From NCBI RefSeq assembly GCF_002087235.1, contig NZ_MUIO01000009.1, positions 62,001 to 126,000 on the forward strand: a stretch of DNA of 64,000 bases, given 5' to 3'. The notes beneath the pieces were generated by a model. It saw only the letters and a list, made by a program, of their open reading frames with translations. It did no database searches and was not told the origin of the DNA. How positions within the stretch are numbered: position 1 is the stretch's first letter; every line of letters begins with the position of its first letter. The DNA comes from Pseudomonas floridensis (GTDB taxonomy: Bacteria; Pseudomonadota; Gammaproteobacteria; Pseudomonadales; Pseudomonadaceae). This document shows positions 16,110 through 25,048 of this stretch, piece after piece. A program made the translations under genes and the position numbers.

Positions 16110-18008
16110 ATGCTTAGTTTCTTCACGCGAAGAAAAGCGTCTCCGATCTCGTCCAATGCTGCTGCAGGCTTTTTCAAACCAGAATCTCCCGACGCGTTGC
16201 TGTCGACTTCCCGACGGCGCCAGTTGATTGAAAACATCTGGCAGCGGACCTCTCTGCCCCGTGAGCAGTTCGAGACGCTTTACATGCAGGCATTCAAGAG
16301 CTACGCAGCCTTGGTGCAGCATCTCCCAGCCTCTGAGAATCATCACCATGCATATCATGGTGGCATGCTGGATCACGGTCTCGAAATCGTCGCCTACGCA
16401 CTTAAGATACGGCAAATGTATCTGCTCCCCATCGGAGCGCCGCCCGAGTCGCAAGCGGCTCAGTCAGAAGCATGGTCTGCAGCATCGGCCTATGGTGCGC
16501 TCGTCCACGACCTGGGAAAGATTGCGGTAGACGTCAAGGTTGAACTCGCAGATGGCACTATCTGGCATCCATGGCACGGGCCTCTGGATCAGCCATACCG
16601 ATTCAAGTACGTGAAAGGTCGAGACTATCGGTTGCATGGAGCAGCTTCGTCGCTGATCTACTCCAATGTGATTCCGGCGAAGGCATTGGACTGGCTCAGC
16701 GGGTTTCCCGAGCTCTGGTCTCAACTCGTGTTCGCGTTCGCAGGTCAGTATGAGCATGCCGATATCCTTGGTGAAATTGTCTCCCAAGCTGACCAGGCAT
16801 CCGTGGCACAGGAACTCGGAGGCAATCCTGGCCGAGCTATGTCAGCGCCCAAGCAGTCTATCCAAAGGCAGCTGGCTGAAGGCCTGAGGATGCTCGTGGC
16901 GGATAAATTCAAGTTGAATCAGCCCGACGGTCCCTCAGACGGATGGCTGACTCAGGAAGGCTTGTGGCTTGTCAGCAAGCCAGCTGTAGATCAGCTCAGA
17001 GCACTTCTGCTGTCTCAGGGTATCGAACACATCCCCTCTTCCAACGCCCCAATGTTCAATCTGCTCCAGGATCAAGCGATCATTCAGCCCAACGGAGAGG
17101 GAAAAGCCATTTGGAAGGCCAGCATCGACAATGGTCGTGGCTGGAAGAACACGTTCACAGTGCTGAAAATAGCGCCGGCACTGATCTGGCCAAACACCAC
17201 TGATAGACCTGAGACGTATACCGGTACGCTGACCGTGGAATCTGCACCAATGGCGGATGACAACGAGCAAGTTCCTGCTGGAGGCGACGAATCTCAACCG
17301 GTGAACAGCAAAAATACGCCTGCGGCATCAGCAGTGCGCCCTGCACCTCAGCAAGCACCTCCTGCAGCAAAAGATTTTGATGCGCTGGACGAGCTGCTCG
17401 ATCTGTTCCCGGACCCGGTAGCGACAGCACCGACTCAACCAGCACCCGAGCAGGTAGGCGATGACGATCAGATTCCGTTTTTGCCCCCTCCTCCGGCACC
17501 TACCAATCTTAGCCAACCTCGGCAGCTTGTGGGTAACAAGGCAGAGAACCACACAGCCCCAGTCGAAGAGCCGGCAAAAGTCTTGCCGGAAGGTAGCTCA
17601 AGCCACGGCTTGAACTTCCTCACCTGGCTGAAGGGGGGCGTGATCTCCCACAGGATCATCATCAATGATGCCAAGGCACGTGTGCATACCGTGGATGGCA
17701 CTGCGTTCCTGGTGAGCCCGGACATATTCAAACGTTACGCACTTGAGCACCCGGGCATAGAGCGTGAAGCTAAAGAGCGGGATCTGGAAGCTTGGCAGGT
17801 CGTTCAGCGTTCTTTTGAGAAGCTGAAAAAACATCGCAAGACTGGCGCAGGCCTGAACATCTGGACATGCCTGGTCAAAGGACCACGAAAAAGCAAGCAA
17901 CTGCGGGGCTATCTGCTCATAGAGCCTAACGACGTTTTCAGCGAGGTGCCCTATGACAACCCGGTCATCAGCTTGGCAGAATTGGTAGACAAGGACACAT
18001 CTGAATGA
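16110..18008 (+). CDS. MOB-H family conjugative relaxase (TraI_2 / DUF1528)
   Basis: The 632-residue protein should nick the element at oriT and pilot the strand. An HD-type metal site opens with ENHHHAYHGGMLDHGLEIVA (His78-80, His83, His89) and continues with VHDLGKI near 135. A Pro/Ala-rich linker (about 380-490) precedes a C-terminal domain with FLTWLKGGVISHRIIINDAK that fits DUF1528. This layout is characteristic of MOB-H relaxases in Pseudomonas and SXT-type ICEs. The stop overlaps the integrase start by four bases. No strong ribosome site is visible at the ATG. Confidence 0.9.
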   Translation: MLSFFTRRKASPISSNAAAGFFKPESPDALLSTSRRRQLIENIWQRTSLPREQFETLYMQAFKSYAALVQHLPASENHHHAYHGGMLDHGLEIVAYALKIRQMYLLPIGAPPESQAAQSEAWSAASAYGALVHDLGKIAVDVKVELADGTIWHPWHGPLDQPYRFKYVKGRDYRLHGAASSLIYSNVIPAKALDWLSGFPELWSQLVFAFAGQYEHADILGEIVSQADQASVAQELGGNPGRAMSAPKQSIQRQLAEGLRMLVADKFKLNQPDGPSDGWLTQEGLWLVSKPAVDQLRALLLSQGIEHIPSSNAPMFNLLQDQAIIQPNGEGKAIWKASIDNGRGWKNTFTVLKIAPALIWPNTTDRPETYTGTLTVESAPMADDNEQVPAGGDESQPVNSKNTPAASAVRPAPQQAPPAAKDFDALDELLDLFPDPVATAPTQPAPEQVGDDDQIPFLPPPPAPTNLSQPRQLVGNKAENHTAPVEEPAKVLPEGSSSHGLNFLTWLKGGVISHRIIINDAKARVHTVDGTAFLVSPDIFKRYALEHPGIEREAKERDLEAWQVVQRSFEKLKKHRKTGAGLNIWTCLVKGPRKSKQLRGYLLIEPNDVFSEVPYDNPVISLAELVDKDTSE

Positions 18009-19408
18009 AACCGATGACGCTTCCGGAACTGACCCAGGAATACATACTCACTCATGACCTTAGGCCCGACACCGTCAAGATCTATTGGGCTGCCACAAAA
18101 TCCTACGTCAGATTCTTCGGCGACTGCCTTGCCTGTGAGACGACCCACCGAGACATGCTTGACTGGCGCAGGTCTGAGCTCGAGCGTATCTCCAAGCGCA
18201 GCTGGAACACGTACTCCAGCCATTTGCGCACCATCTACGGCTATGCAATCGAGCACGGTCTGCTGGAGCTGGTTGTTAACCCACTTAAAAACACGCGTGT
18301 GATGCCGCCCAAGCGCCCAAAAAAGACAGTTGCGAACGACGCAAGCGTCCGCGCTCGTAACTGGCTGAGGATGCTGACCGCAGAGGAGCGTGCCACCGCG
18401 AAACGGACAGAAATTACACCTGCCTGGTTCTGGCTGAGCGTGTTCGAAACGTTCTACTACACGGGGATCAGACTCAACGCGCTGCTATGCCTGAGATATG
18501 CGGATGTATACCTGCGCGACCGGCTGATCAGAGTCAGAGGCGAAACGGAGAAGACTCATCGTGAGTTCCTGATTCCTATCCCGGACGGCCTGATGGCTCA
18601 GCTAGAAACACTTATGCAAGCAGCGAAGGCCTTGAGGTTCCAGCCGGGTGACCAGTTGTTCAACGTAAACAGATTTTCAGGCCACTACCGCCGCCATGAG
18701 ATGAACTCCAACCAAGTCGAGGCGATGTATAAAAAACTCACTGCGATGACCGGTGTACGGATGACGCCTCACCGCTTCCGACACACGATCGCCAGTGAGC
18801 TAATGACGCTACCGGAGCGCAACATCTATCTGACCAAGAAATTGCTGAACCACTCGAATATAGCTACCACGATGGATTACATCGAACCCGACTACGACAT
18901 GATGCGGGAGGTGATGAACGAACGAGGAAAGCGGCCGGCCAAAATCAGCTACATGGCAAAACCGGATGCGACGCTGCGTGCTGATAGACACCGATCAATA
19001 TCTGCTCCAGTTAAGGACTTGACTGCATCGACTACGACTCGCGAAACAACTGCAGAAGCCGAAAGCTCAGTCGGCCAGGCCTTGGCTAGGCCCCGCGCAC
19101 TGCCTACACCGGTCTCGACCATGTGCCCATCAAATGCTCAAGATACCAGGACAGTGAACCGCGACGAGACGCCCTCACCCACTAGTGACCGCGACACCGC
19201 AGTCAGCCAGCTACCGTTAGGCTGCTCCAGTCCAGAAGATCTGTTGAGAAGCTTGGGGGAACTCACCAGGTGGGTACAGAACAACATTGCCGGCGGAGGA
19301 ATTGGTGCTGAACCAGTAATCGAGGAAAGACCTGTCCCAAGCCAGGATGCTCGGCATCTACGCCCTGAAATGCTGGAATTGGCCGGATGGATCGGCAGGT
19401 CAGGCTGA
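18005..19408 (+). CDS. ICE tyrosine recombinase (integrase, XerT-like)
   Basis: The 467-residue site-specific recombinase should catalyse integration and excision at a tRNA 3' end. Catalytic residues are visible: Arg156 (YYTGIRLNAL), His256 and Arg259 (TPHRFRH), His283 (LLNHSNIATT) and Tyr292 (MDYIEP). The N-terminal 100 residues form a SAM-like core-binding domain. After the catalytic domain a low-complexity tail of about 150 residues (Ser/Thr/Pro-rich) extends to the C terminus; this is unusual for XerC/D but seen in ICE integrases. It is coupled to the relaxase and is the last gene before the tRNA operon. Confidence 0.9.
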   Translation: MKPMTLPELTQEYILTHDLRPDTVKIYWAATKSYVRFFGDCLACETTHRDMLDWRRSELERISKRSWNTYSSHLRTIYGYAIEHGLLELVVNPLKNTRVMPPKRPKKTVANDASVRARNWLRMLTAEERATAKRTEITPAWFWLSVFETFYYTGIRLNALLCLRYADVYLRDRLIRVRGETEKTHREFLIPIPDGLMAQLETLMQAAKALRFQPGDQLFNVNRFSGHYRRHEMNSNQVEAMYKKLTAMTGVRMTPHRFRHTIASELMTLPERNIYLTKKLLNHSNIATTMDYIEPDYDMMREVMNERGKRPAKISYMAKPDATLRADRHRSISAPVKDLTASTTTRETTAEAESSVGQALARPRALPTPVSTMCPSNAQDTRTVNRDETPSPTSDRDTAVSQLPLGCSSPEDLLRSLGELTRWVQNNIAGGGIGAEPVIEERPVPSQDARHLRPEMLELAGWIGRSG

Positions 19409-19735
19409 TCACTTGCGTTGGATATTTGTAAAAATACTCAATCTGCCATTATCAGCAGATGCATCGCGATGCCGATTATTTAGTTATCAGGCCTAATGAC
19501 TGCTTCATATGGGCCGATACACGCGCAGCACAGCATTTTTTGCCAAAAAAAACGCCCCGTACACAAGCTTTCGCTCGGTACGGGGCGCTCCAATTTGACA
19601 TCACAGCTTGCTGGCGCTATGTTTCGCGACAGACGGCTGCTTGTTTGGGTATAAGACCCCTCATACGGTAAAGCCTGCCTCAAACTGAGACATGAACACC
19701 CATCAAGGTCCTAAAGATACAGCCACAACAGTGTT
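19409..19735. other. Integrase-tRNA junction region
   Basis: No gene is supported here. The region holds a perfect 12-bp palindrome GCATCGCGATGC (19461-19472) 53 bp past the integrase stop and the minus-strand terminator at 19545-19587. The ICE-chromosome junction probably lies in or just right of this stretch. Confidence 0.5.
19545..19587 (-). terminator. Rho-independent terminator of the tRNA operon
   Basis: A perfect 10-bp stem, CGCCCCGTAC (19553-19562) with GTACGGGGCG (19578-19587), is followed on the minus strand by a run of eight T (19545-19552). It lies about 150 bp past the last tRNA-Pro. Confidence 0.9.
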
Positions 19736-19812
19736 TGGTCGGGGTAAGGGGATTCGAACTCCTGACATCCTGCTCCCAAAGCAGGCGCGCTACCGGACTG
19801 CGCTATACCCCG
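19736..19812 (-). tRNA. tRNA-Pro(TGG), copy 1 (ICE-proximal)
   Basis: A 77-nt cloverleaf with encoded CCA, acceptor CGGGGTA/TACCCCG and anticodon loop TTTGGGA (anticodon TGG). It is identical over its full length to the copy at 19989-20065, while the flanks differ. It is the last gene of the tRNA operon and the one nearest the integrase. Confidence 0.95.
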
Positions 19813-19907
19813 GTAAATCAAGGCACCTCAACCAGCTGCCTGCGACCTGATACAAGTGGCATCAGATCTTTAAGATTCGGCTCCAAGGTAAACCTTGGAA
19901 CCAAAAA

Positions 19908-19983
19908 TGGTGGGTCGTGTGGGATTCGAACCTACGACCAATTGGTTAAAAGCCAACTGCTCTACCAACTGAGCTAACGACCC
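19908..19983 (-). tRNA. tRNA-Lys(TTT)
   Basis: A 76-nt cloverleaf with CCA and anticodon loop CTTTTAA (TTT). The T stem reads GTAGG against CCCAC, which leaves one A-C mismatch. The 3' end of tRNA-Lys next to clpB is a known attachment site for ICEs of this family in Pseudomonas. Confidence 0.95.
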
Positions 19984-19988
19984 AAATA

Positions 19989-20065
19989 TGGTCGGGGTAA
20001 GGGGATTCGAACTCCTGACATCCTGCTCCCAAAGCAGGCGCGCTACCGGACTGCGCTATACCCCG
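19989..20065 (-). tRNA. tRNA-Pro(TGG), copy 2
   Basis: Same 77-nt sequence as the copy at 19736-19812, with encoded CCA and anticodon TGG. It lies five bases upstream of tRNA-Lys in the transcript. Confidence 0.95.
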
Positions 20066-20094
20066 ACTGAAACATCATTGAACCTTGCGAAATC

Positions 20095-20170
<76 letters not shown>

Positions 20171-20299
20171 ACTATCGATTTCAGATTCAACGTTACCACT
20201 TACCGCATTGAAATCATATCGCTGTTAACTCTTTGATTTCAATCTCAATTACGATTCCGCTCCGTTTGTATCGTTGCGTTCACGTCTCTGAGGCGCGCT

Positions 20300-20327
20300 A
20301 TTCTACAATTTTAAAAACACCTGTCAA
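20300..20327 (-). promoter_or_regulatory. Sigma-70 promoter of the tRNA operon
   Basis: On the minus strand TTGACA (20327-20322) and TAGAAT (20305-20300) are separated by 16 bp. They are followed by a GC-rich discriminator, AGCGCGCC, typical of stringently controlled stable-RNA promoters. Confidence 0.85.
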
Positions 20328-20416
20328 CCCTCTAAATTGCTTTTTAAGACAATGATTTGCGATTTCTTTACAGATCGCCTTCAACAGGCGATTTTGCTGC
20401 TGACATTGCCATGAAC

Positions 20417-20447
20417 AAGGAGGGCTCCTGCTTGAGGAGCCCTCCTT
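20417..20447 (-). terminator. Terminator downstream of clpB
   Basis: A perfect 12-bp stem, AAGGAGGGCTCC/GGAGCCCTCCTT, with a 7-nt loop lies 20 bp past the clpB stop. The T-tract on the minus strand is weak. Confidence 0.75.
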
Positions 20448-20466
20448 TATAAGGCACCTGAGGCGT

Positions 20467-23031
20467 TCAGGCAAACACGATCTCGTCGTCCACGACCTTG
20501 CCGGTAATGCTGGTGCCGGGCTCGAAACCGCCCGACAGGATCAGTTGCGCCAGCGGGTTTTCGATCCAGCGCTGAATCGCACGCTTCAGTGGCCGTGCGC
20601 CATAGACCGGGTCGTAGCCAACGGCAATCAGCTTGTCCAGCGCCTCGGGGCTGAGGGTCAACGAAAGCTCGCGCTCGGTGAGACGCTTGCGCAGACGGTC
20701 CAGCTGGATGTCGGTAATGCCGGCAATCTGATCACGGGCCAGAGGCTCGAAGATCACCACTTCGTCGATCCGGTTGATGAATTCCGGGCGGAAGTGAGTG
20801 CTGACCGCATCCATCACCGCAGCGCGCTGCGCCTCGCGATCACCCACCAATTCCTGAATCTGCGCCGAGCCCAGGTTGGAGGTCATCACAATCACTGTGT
20901 TGCGAAAGTCCACCGTCCGTCCATGACTGTCGGTCAGACGACCGTCTTCGAGCACCTGCAACAGGATGTTGAACACGTCGGAGTGCGCCTTCTCGACCTC
21001 ATCGAGCAGAATCACCGAATACGGCTTGCGACGGACGGCTTCAGTCAGGTAACCGCCCTCCTCGTAACCGACATAACCCGGTGGCGCACCGATGAGACGG
21101 GCCACGGAATGCTTCTCCATGAACTCGGACATATCGATACGCACCATCGCCTCTTCGGTGTCGAACAGGAATTCGGCCAGCGCCTTGCACAACTCGGTCT
21201 TGCCGACACCGGTCGGGCCGAGGAACATGAACGAGCCGCTTGGCCGGTTCGGGTCCGACAGCCCGGCACGCGAGCGACGTACCGCGTTGGCGACAGCAAC
21301 CACGGCTTCTTCCTGGCCAATGACCCGGTTGTGCAGCAGGGTTTCCATTTTCAACAGCTTCTCGCGCTCGCCTTCCAGCATTTTGGACACGGGGATACCG
21401 GTCCACTTCGAGACGACTTCGGCGATCTCTTCCTCGGTCACCTTGCTGCGCAGCAACTGGTTCTCGGGTTTACCGTGCTGATCGACCATCTGCAGGCTGC
21501 GCTCCAGGTCCGGGATGACCCCGTACTGCAATTCGGCCATGCGATTCAAATCACCACGACGGCGCGCCGCTTCCAGTTCCTGGCGGGACTGTTCGATTTT
21601 TTGCTGAATCTGCGCCGAGCCGGTGACTTCGGCTTTTTCCGACGTCCAGATTTCTTCCAGATCGGCGTACTCCAGTTCCAGACGCTCGATTTCGCCCTGG
21701 AGTTTTTCCAGGCGCTTCATCGCTGCCTCGTCCTTTTCTTTCTTGAGCGCCTGGGCTTCAACTTTCAGCTGGATAAGGCGCCGCTCGAGGCGATCGAGAA
21801 CTTCTGGCTTGGAGTCGATCTCCATGCGGATACGGCTGGCCGCTTCATCGATCAGATCAATGGCCTTGTCCGGCAACTGACGGTCGGTGATGTAGCGATG
21901 GCTCAGCTTCGCCGCCGCAATGATTGCGCCGTCAGTGATCGCGACCTTGTGGTGGACTTCGTAGCGTTCTTTCAGGCCACGCAGGATCGCGATGGTGTCC
22001 TCTTCACTCGGCTCGTCCACCAATACTTTCTGGAAACGCCGCTCGAGCGCCGCATCCTTCTCAATATATTGGCGATATTCGTTGAGCGTGGTCGCGCCCA
22101 CGCAGTGCAACTCGCCGCGCGCCAGCGCCGGCTTAAGCATGTTGCCCGCATCCATGGAGCCTTCGCCTTTACCGGCGCCGACCATGGTGTGCAGCTCGTC
22201 GATGAACAGGATGATCTGACCTTCCTGCTTGGACAGCTCATTGAGCAGCGACTTGAGACGCTCCTCAAACTCGCCACGGTATTTGGCACCGGCAATCAGC
22301 GCCCCCATGTCCAGCGACAGCAGACGCTTGCCACGCAGGCCATCCGGCACTTCACCGTTGATGATGCGCTGCGCCAGGCCCTCGGCGATGGCGGTCTTGC
22401 CCACGCCGGGCTCACCGATCAGCACCGGGTTGTTCTTGGTACGACGCTGCAGAACCTGAATGGTGCGACGGATTTCGTCGTCACGGCCGATCACCGGATC
22501 GAGCTTGCCTTCTTCTGCCCGCTTGGTCAGGTCAACGGTGTATTTATCCAGCGCCTGGCGTGACTCTTCCACATTGGGGTCGTTCACCGCACCGCCGCCA
22601 CGCAGGTTGTTGATGGCGTTTTCCAGGGCTTTCTTGCTGACGCCCTGCCCCAACAGCAACTTGCCGAGCTTGCTGTTCTCGTCCATCGCGGCGAGCAGCA
22701 CCAGTTCGCTGGAAATGAACTGATCACCCTTCTGCTGCGCCAGACGGTCAGCCTGATTGAGCAGGCGTGCCAGCTCCTGCGACATGTTGACGTCGCCGGT
22801 GGGGTTCTGGATTTTCGGCAGTTGATCAAGCTCTTTGCTCAACTCCTTGCGCAGGCTGTTCACGTCGAAGCCTACCTGCAGCAACAACGGCTTGATGGAA
22901 CCGCCCTGCTGTTCAAGCAATGCCTGCATCAAATGCGCAGGCTCGATGGCCGGATGGTCAAGACCCACCGCCAGCGATTGGGAATCGGATAACGCTAACT
23001 GTAATTTGCTGGTCAATCTGTCGATACGCAT
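20467..23031 (-). CDS. clpB: ATP-dependent disaggregase chaperone ClpB
   Basis: The 854-residue hexameric AAA+ chaperone pulls proteins out of aggregates with DnaK. The N-terminal Clp repeat domain starts [20 protein letters not shown]. The first ATPase domain has GEPGVGKT, the coiled-coil middle domain lies around residues 410-520, and the second ATPase domain has GPTGVGKT with LLDEVEKAH. The ATG at 23031 is preferred to a GTG six bases upstream because it matches the usual ClpB start and has AAGGAAGG at good spacing. A heat-shock promoter lies about 85 bp upstream. The gene borders the tRNA operon, as in other pseudomonads. Confidence 0.97.
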   Translation of the reverse strand: MRIDRLTSKLQLALSDSQSLAVGLDHPAIEPAHLMQALLEQQGGSIKPLLLQVGFDVNSLRKELSKELDQLPKIQNPTGDVNMSQELARLLNQADRLAQQKGDQFISSELVLLAAMDENSKLGKLLLGQGVSKKALENAINNLRGGGAVNDPNVEESRQALDKYTVDLTKRAEEGKLDPVIGRDDEIRRTIQVLQRRTKNNPVLIGEPGVGKTAIAEGLAQRIINGEVPDGLRGKRLLSLDMGALIAGAKYRGEFEERLKSLLNELSKQEGQIILFIDELHTMVGAGKGEGSMDAGNMLKPALARGELHCVGATTLNEYRQYIEKDAALERRFQKVLVDEPSEEDTIAILRGLKERYEVHHKVAITDGAIIAAAKLSHRYITDRQLPDKAIDLIDEAASRIRMEIDSKPEVLDRLERRLIQLKVEAQALKKEKDEAAMKRLEKLQGEIERLELEYADLEEIWTSEKAEVTGSAQIQQKIEQSRQELEAARRRGDLNRMAELQYGVIPDLERSLQMVDQHGKPENQLLRSKVTEEEIAEVVSKWTGIPVSKMLEGEREKLLKMETLLHNRVIGQEEAVVAVANAVRRSRAGLSDPNRPSGSFMFLGPTGVGKTELCKALAEFLFDTEEAMVRIDMSEFMEKHSVARLIGAPPGYVGYEEGGYLTEAVRRKPYSVILLDEVEKAHSDVFNILLQVLEDGRLTDSHGRTVDFRNTVIVMTSNLGSAQIQELVGDREAQRAAVMDAVSTHFRPEFINRIDEVVIFEPLARDQIAGITDIQLDRLRKRLTERELSLTLSPEALDKLIAVGYDPVYGARPLKRAIQRWIENPLAQLILSGGFEPGTSITGKVVDDEIVFA

Positions 23032-23113
23032 AGTCACCTTCCTTTAAAAGCAGGCCGGAGCAATGAACACACCTGTGACGAAAACCTGCTGAAACACTTA
23101 TGGATGCGCAATA

Positions 23114-23140
23114 GATGCGGGCAATTCTGCGCGTTTCAAG
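23114..23140 (-). promoter_or_regulatory. Sigma-32 heat-shock promoter of clpB
   Basis: On the minus strand CTTGAAA (23140-23134) is followed after about 12 bp by CCCGCATC (23121-23114), close to the heat-shock consensus CTTGAAA-N13-CCCCATNT. Confidence 0.75.
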
Positions 23141-23211
23141 ACGGGTTTGATTGATGCAGATCAGCCACACGCTCAGGCAAGCCTAGCTGGCTCGCGCAAA
23201 AGAGCAGGTGT

Positions 23212-23940
23212 TCAGGCGTGATCGATCCAGATCAGGGAAGCTAAACGGCCCGTACGGGCAGCCTGACGGTAGGAGAAGAAGCGCGGATCGGTAAAGGTAT
23301 CGAACCCGCCACCATAGACAGAAGAGATGCCGTGGGCGGCCAGTCGCAGGCGAGCCAGGGCATAGATATCGGCCATGAAGCGATCAGGGTGGACGCTGGG
23401 AACAAAGGCTTGCGCCGTTTCAGGATGAAGCGCCATGAAGGCCTCGCGAACTTCAGGGCCGACTTCGAAGGACGGCTGACCGATCGCCGGACCGAGCCAG
23501 ACCATAATCTCTTCAGCCGGAGCCTGCAGACTGTCCGCAGTCGCCTCCAGAACACCTGCAGCAAGCCCGCGCCAGCCCGCATGCGCCGCCGCGACACGCG
23601 TGCCGTCACGACGACAGAACAACGCGGGCAGACAATCGGCGGTCATGATGGTGCACGCCACACCGGGCGTTTCCGTCCAACTGGCATCGGCTTCCATCAC
23701 GCATGACGGATCAGCATGAGCGACGACCACGCCGTGCACCTGGCGCAGCCAGGCAGGCTCAACGTTCAAACGAGCAGTCAGAAGCTGGCGATTGTTGGCA
23801 ACAGCCTCCGGGCTGTCATCGACATGATCGCCCAGATTGAAGGTGTCGAACGGGGTCGCGCTGACCCCGCCCGAACGGGTGGTGACACAGGACTTGATCT
23901 GCGCTGGCGCAGGCCAGTCAGGTATCAGCCAGTCATTCAC
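23212..23940 (-). CDS. pgeF: Purine nucleoside phosphorylase / YfiH (PgeF, 'laccase-domain') protein
   Basis: A 242-residue protein of the YfiH family, once called multicopper polyphenol oxidase and now known to act on adenosine, inosine and on mis-incorporated peptidoglycan precursors. Metal ligands are seen in RQVHG, TADCLPALFC and HAGWRGLAAG, followed by WLGPAIGQPSFEVG. The length matches the family. The start overlaps the end of rluD by four bases, so the two genes are one operon. Confidence 0.92.
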   Translation of the reverse strand: MNDWLIPDWPAPAQIKSCVTTRSGGVSATPFDTFNLGDHVDDSPEAVANNRQLLTARLNVEPAWLRQVHGVVVAHADPSCVMEADASWTETPGVACTIMTADCLPALFCRRDGTRVAAAHAGWRGLAAGVLEATADSLQAPAEEIMVWLGPAIGQPSFEVGPEVREAFMALHPETAQAFVPSVHPDRFMADIYALARLRLAAHGISSVYGGGFDTFTDPRFFSYRQAARTGRLASLIWIDHA

Positions 23941-24899
23941 CCAATGAAGGCCTCACGGTCCTGCTTGAGCAACGACAGCAGCCAGACGAAATCGTCAGGC
24001 AGCGGCGACTCCCAGCTCATGCGCTTGCCGGTGGTCGGATGATCGAGTTCCAGGAAGCGTGCGTGCAGTGCCTGACGCGGGAAGGTCTTGAGCGAATCGA
24101 CCATGGTCAGGCTGGCAGCAGGCGGAATACGGAAACGACCGCCGTAGGCCGGATCGCCGACCAACGGGTAGTTGATGTGTGCCATGTGCACGCGAATCTG
24201 GTGCGTACGACCGGTTTCCAGCTTGACCCGCACGTGCGTGTGGGACCGGAAGCGCTCCAGCACGCGGTAATGACTCACCGCCTGCTTGCCGCCTTCCATC
24301 ACCGCCATGCGCTGACGCTGTTGACCGTGACGCCCGATCGGCGCATCGATCTTGCCGCCGGCGGTTACGACACCGATCACGATGCACTCGTAGATGCGGC
24401 TCACGCTGCGACTCTGCAACTGGGTGACCAGTTGGGTCTGTGCCTGAATCGTCTTGGCGACCACCATCAGACCGGTGGTGTCCTTGTCCAGACGATGCAC
24501 GATGCCGGCACGCGGCACGTTGATGATGTCCGGCACGTGGTGCAACAGGGCATTGAGCAGCGTGCCGTCGGCGTGACCGGCAGCCGGGTGCACCACCAGG
24601 CCCGCAGGCTTGTTGATGACCAGGATCTGATCGTCTTCGTAGACGATGTCCAGCTCGATGTCCTGAGCGACCCATTCACCCTGGGCCTCCTGCTCGGCAA
24701 TCAGCTCGAGAACGGCGCCGCCATGCACGATGTCACGCGGGCGCAGTACGCCACCGTCCACAGTCAGGCGGCCGTCCTTGATCCAGGCGGAAAGGCGCGA
24801 GCGCGAGTGCTCGGCGAATAATTGTGCGGCGACTTGATCGAGGCGTTGACCGCCCAATTCGGACGGCACCTCTGCGCGGAGTTCTATATTTTCGGACAT
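23937..24899 (-). CDS. rluD: 23S rRNA pseudouridine synthase RluD
   Basis: The 320-residue enzyme makes pseudouridines 1911, 1915 and 1917 in helix 69 of 23S rRNA. An N-terminal S4 domain (LDQVAAQLFAEHSRSRLSAWIKDGRL) precedes the catalytic domain with GIVHRLDKDTTGLM (catalytic Asp). RTHQIRVHMAHINYPLVGD follows. It is divergent from bamD across a 149-bp gap, as in other pseudomonads. Confidence 0.95.
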   Translation of the reverse strand: MSENIELRAEVPSELGGQRLDQVAAQLFAEHSRSRLSAWIKDGRLTVDGGVLRPRDIVHGGAVLELIAEQEAQGEWVAQDIELDIVYEDDQILVINKPAGLVVHPAAGHADGTLLNALLHHVPDIINVPRAGIVHRLDKDTTGLMVVAKTIQAQTQLVTQLQSRSVSRIYECIVIGVVTAGGKIDAPIGRHGQQRQRMAVMEGGKQAVSHYRVLERFRSHTHVRVKLETGRTHQIRVHMAHINYPLVGDPAYGGRFRIPPAASLTMVDSLKTFPRQALHARFLELDHPTTGKRMSWESPLPDDFVWLLSLLKQDREAFIG

Positions 24900-25048
24900 G
24901 ACCAGACTAGGTGGCGGCTAGCCTTTGGTTTCGGCAGCGCGCTTGTGGTTAAATACGGCGTCTTTTGTCCCGCCGGTATCGCGGGGCGCTCATCATAACA
25001 GGACGGCCCCGCCCAAGACAGCAGGCCGTTATAGGGACGCAAGCCGCC

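Larger units (their letters stand above)
1..19735. mobile_element. Integrase-proximal part of a PFGI-1/pKLC102-type ICE
   Basis: The stretch carries VirB4/TraC-like ATPase, DsbA-like, PFL_4709/4710/4711-type, TraG-N-like, DUF3742, MOB-H relaxase and tyrosine recombinase genes. This set is known from Pseudomonas genomic-island ICEs with a G-type mating apparatus. The recombinase is the last gene before a tRNA operon, the usual layout for elements that integrate at tRNA 3' ends next to clpB. The left end lies outside the window, so the matching direct repeat cannot be seen. The right boundary is not resolved: it could be the 3' end of the outer tRNA-Pro (19736) or of tRNA-Lys (19908). Confidence 0.85.

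Noticed and set aside
1..20000. Type III effector or metal/antibiotic resistance cargo
   Set aside because: No effector-like gene with an hrp box and no efflux or resistance gene was found in the visible part of the ICE.
20545..22563. 672-codon open frame opposite clpB
   Set aside because: It is antisense to the strongly conserved clpB, has no ribosome site or domain, and arises from GC-rich codon structure.
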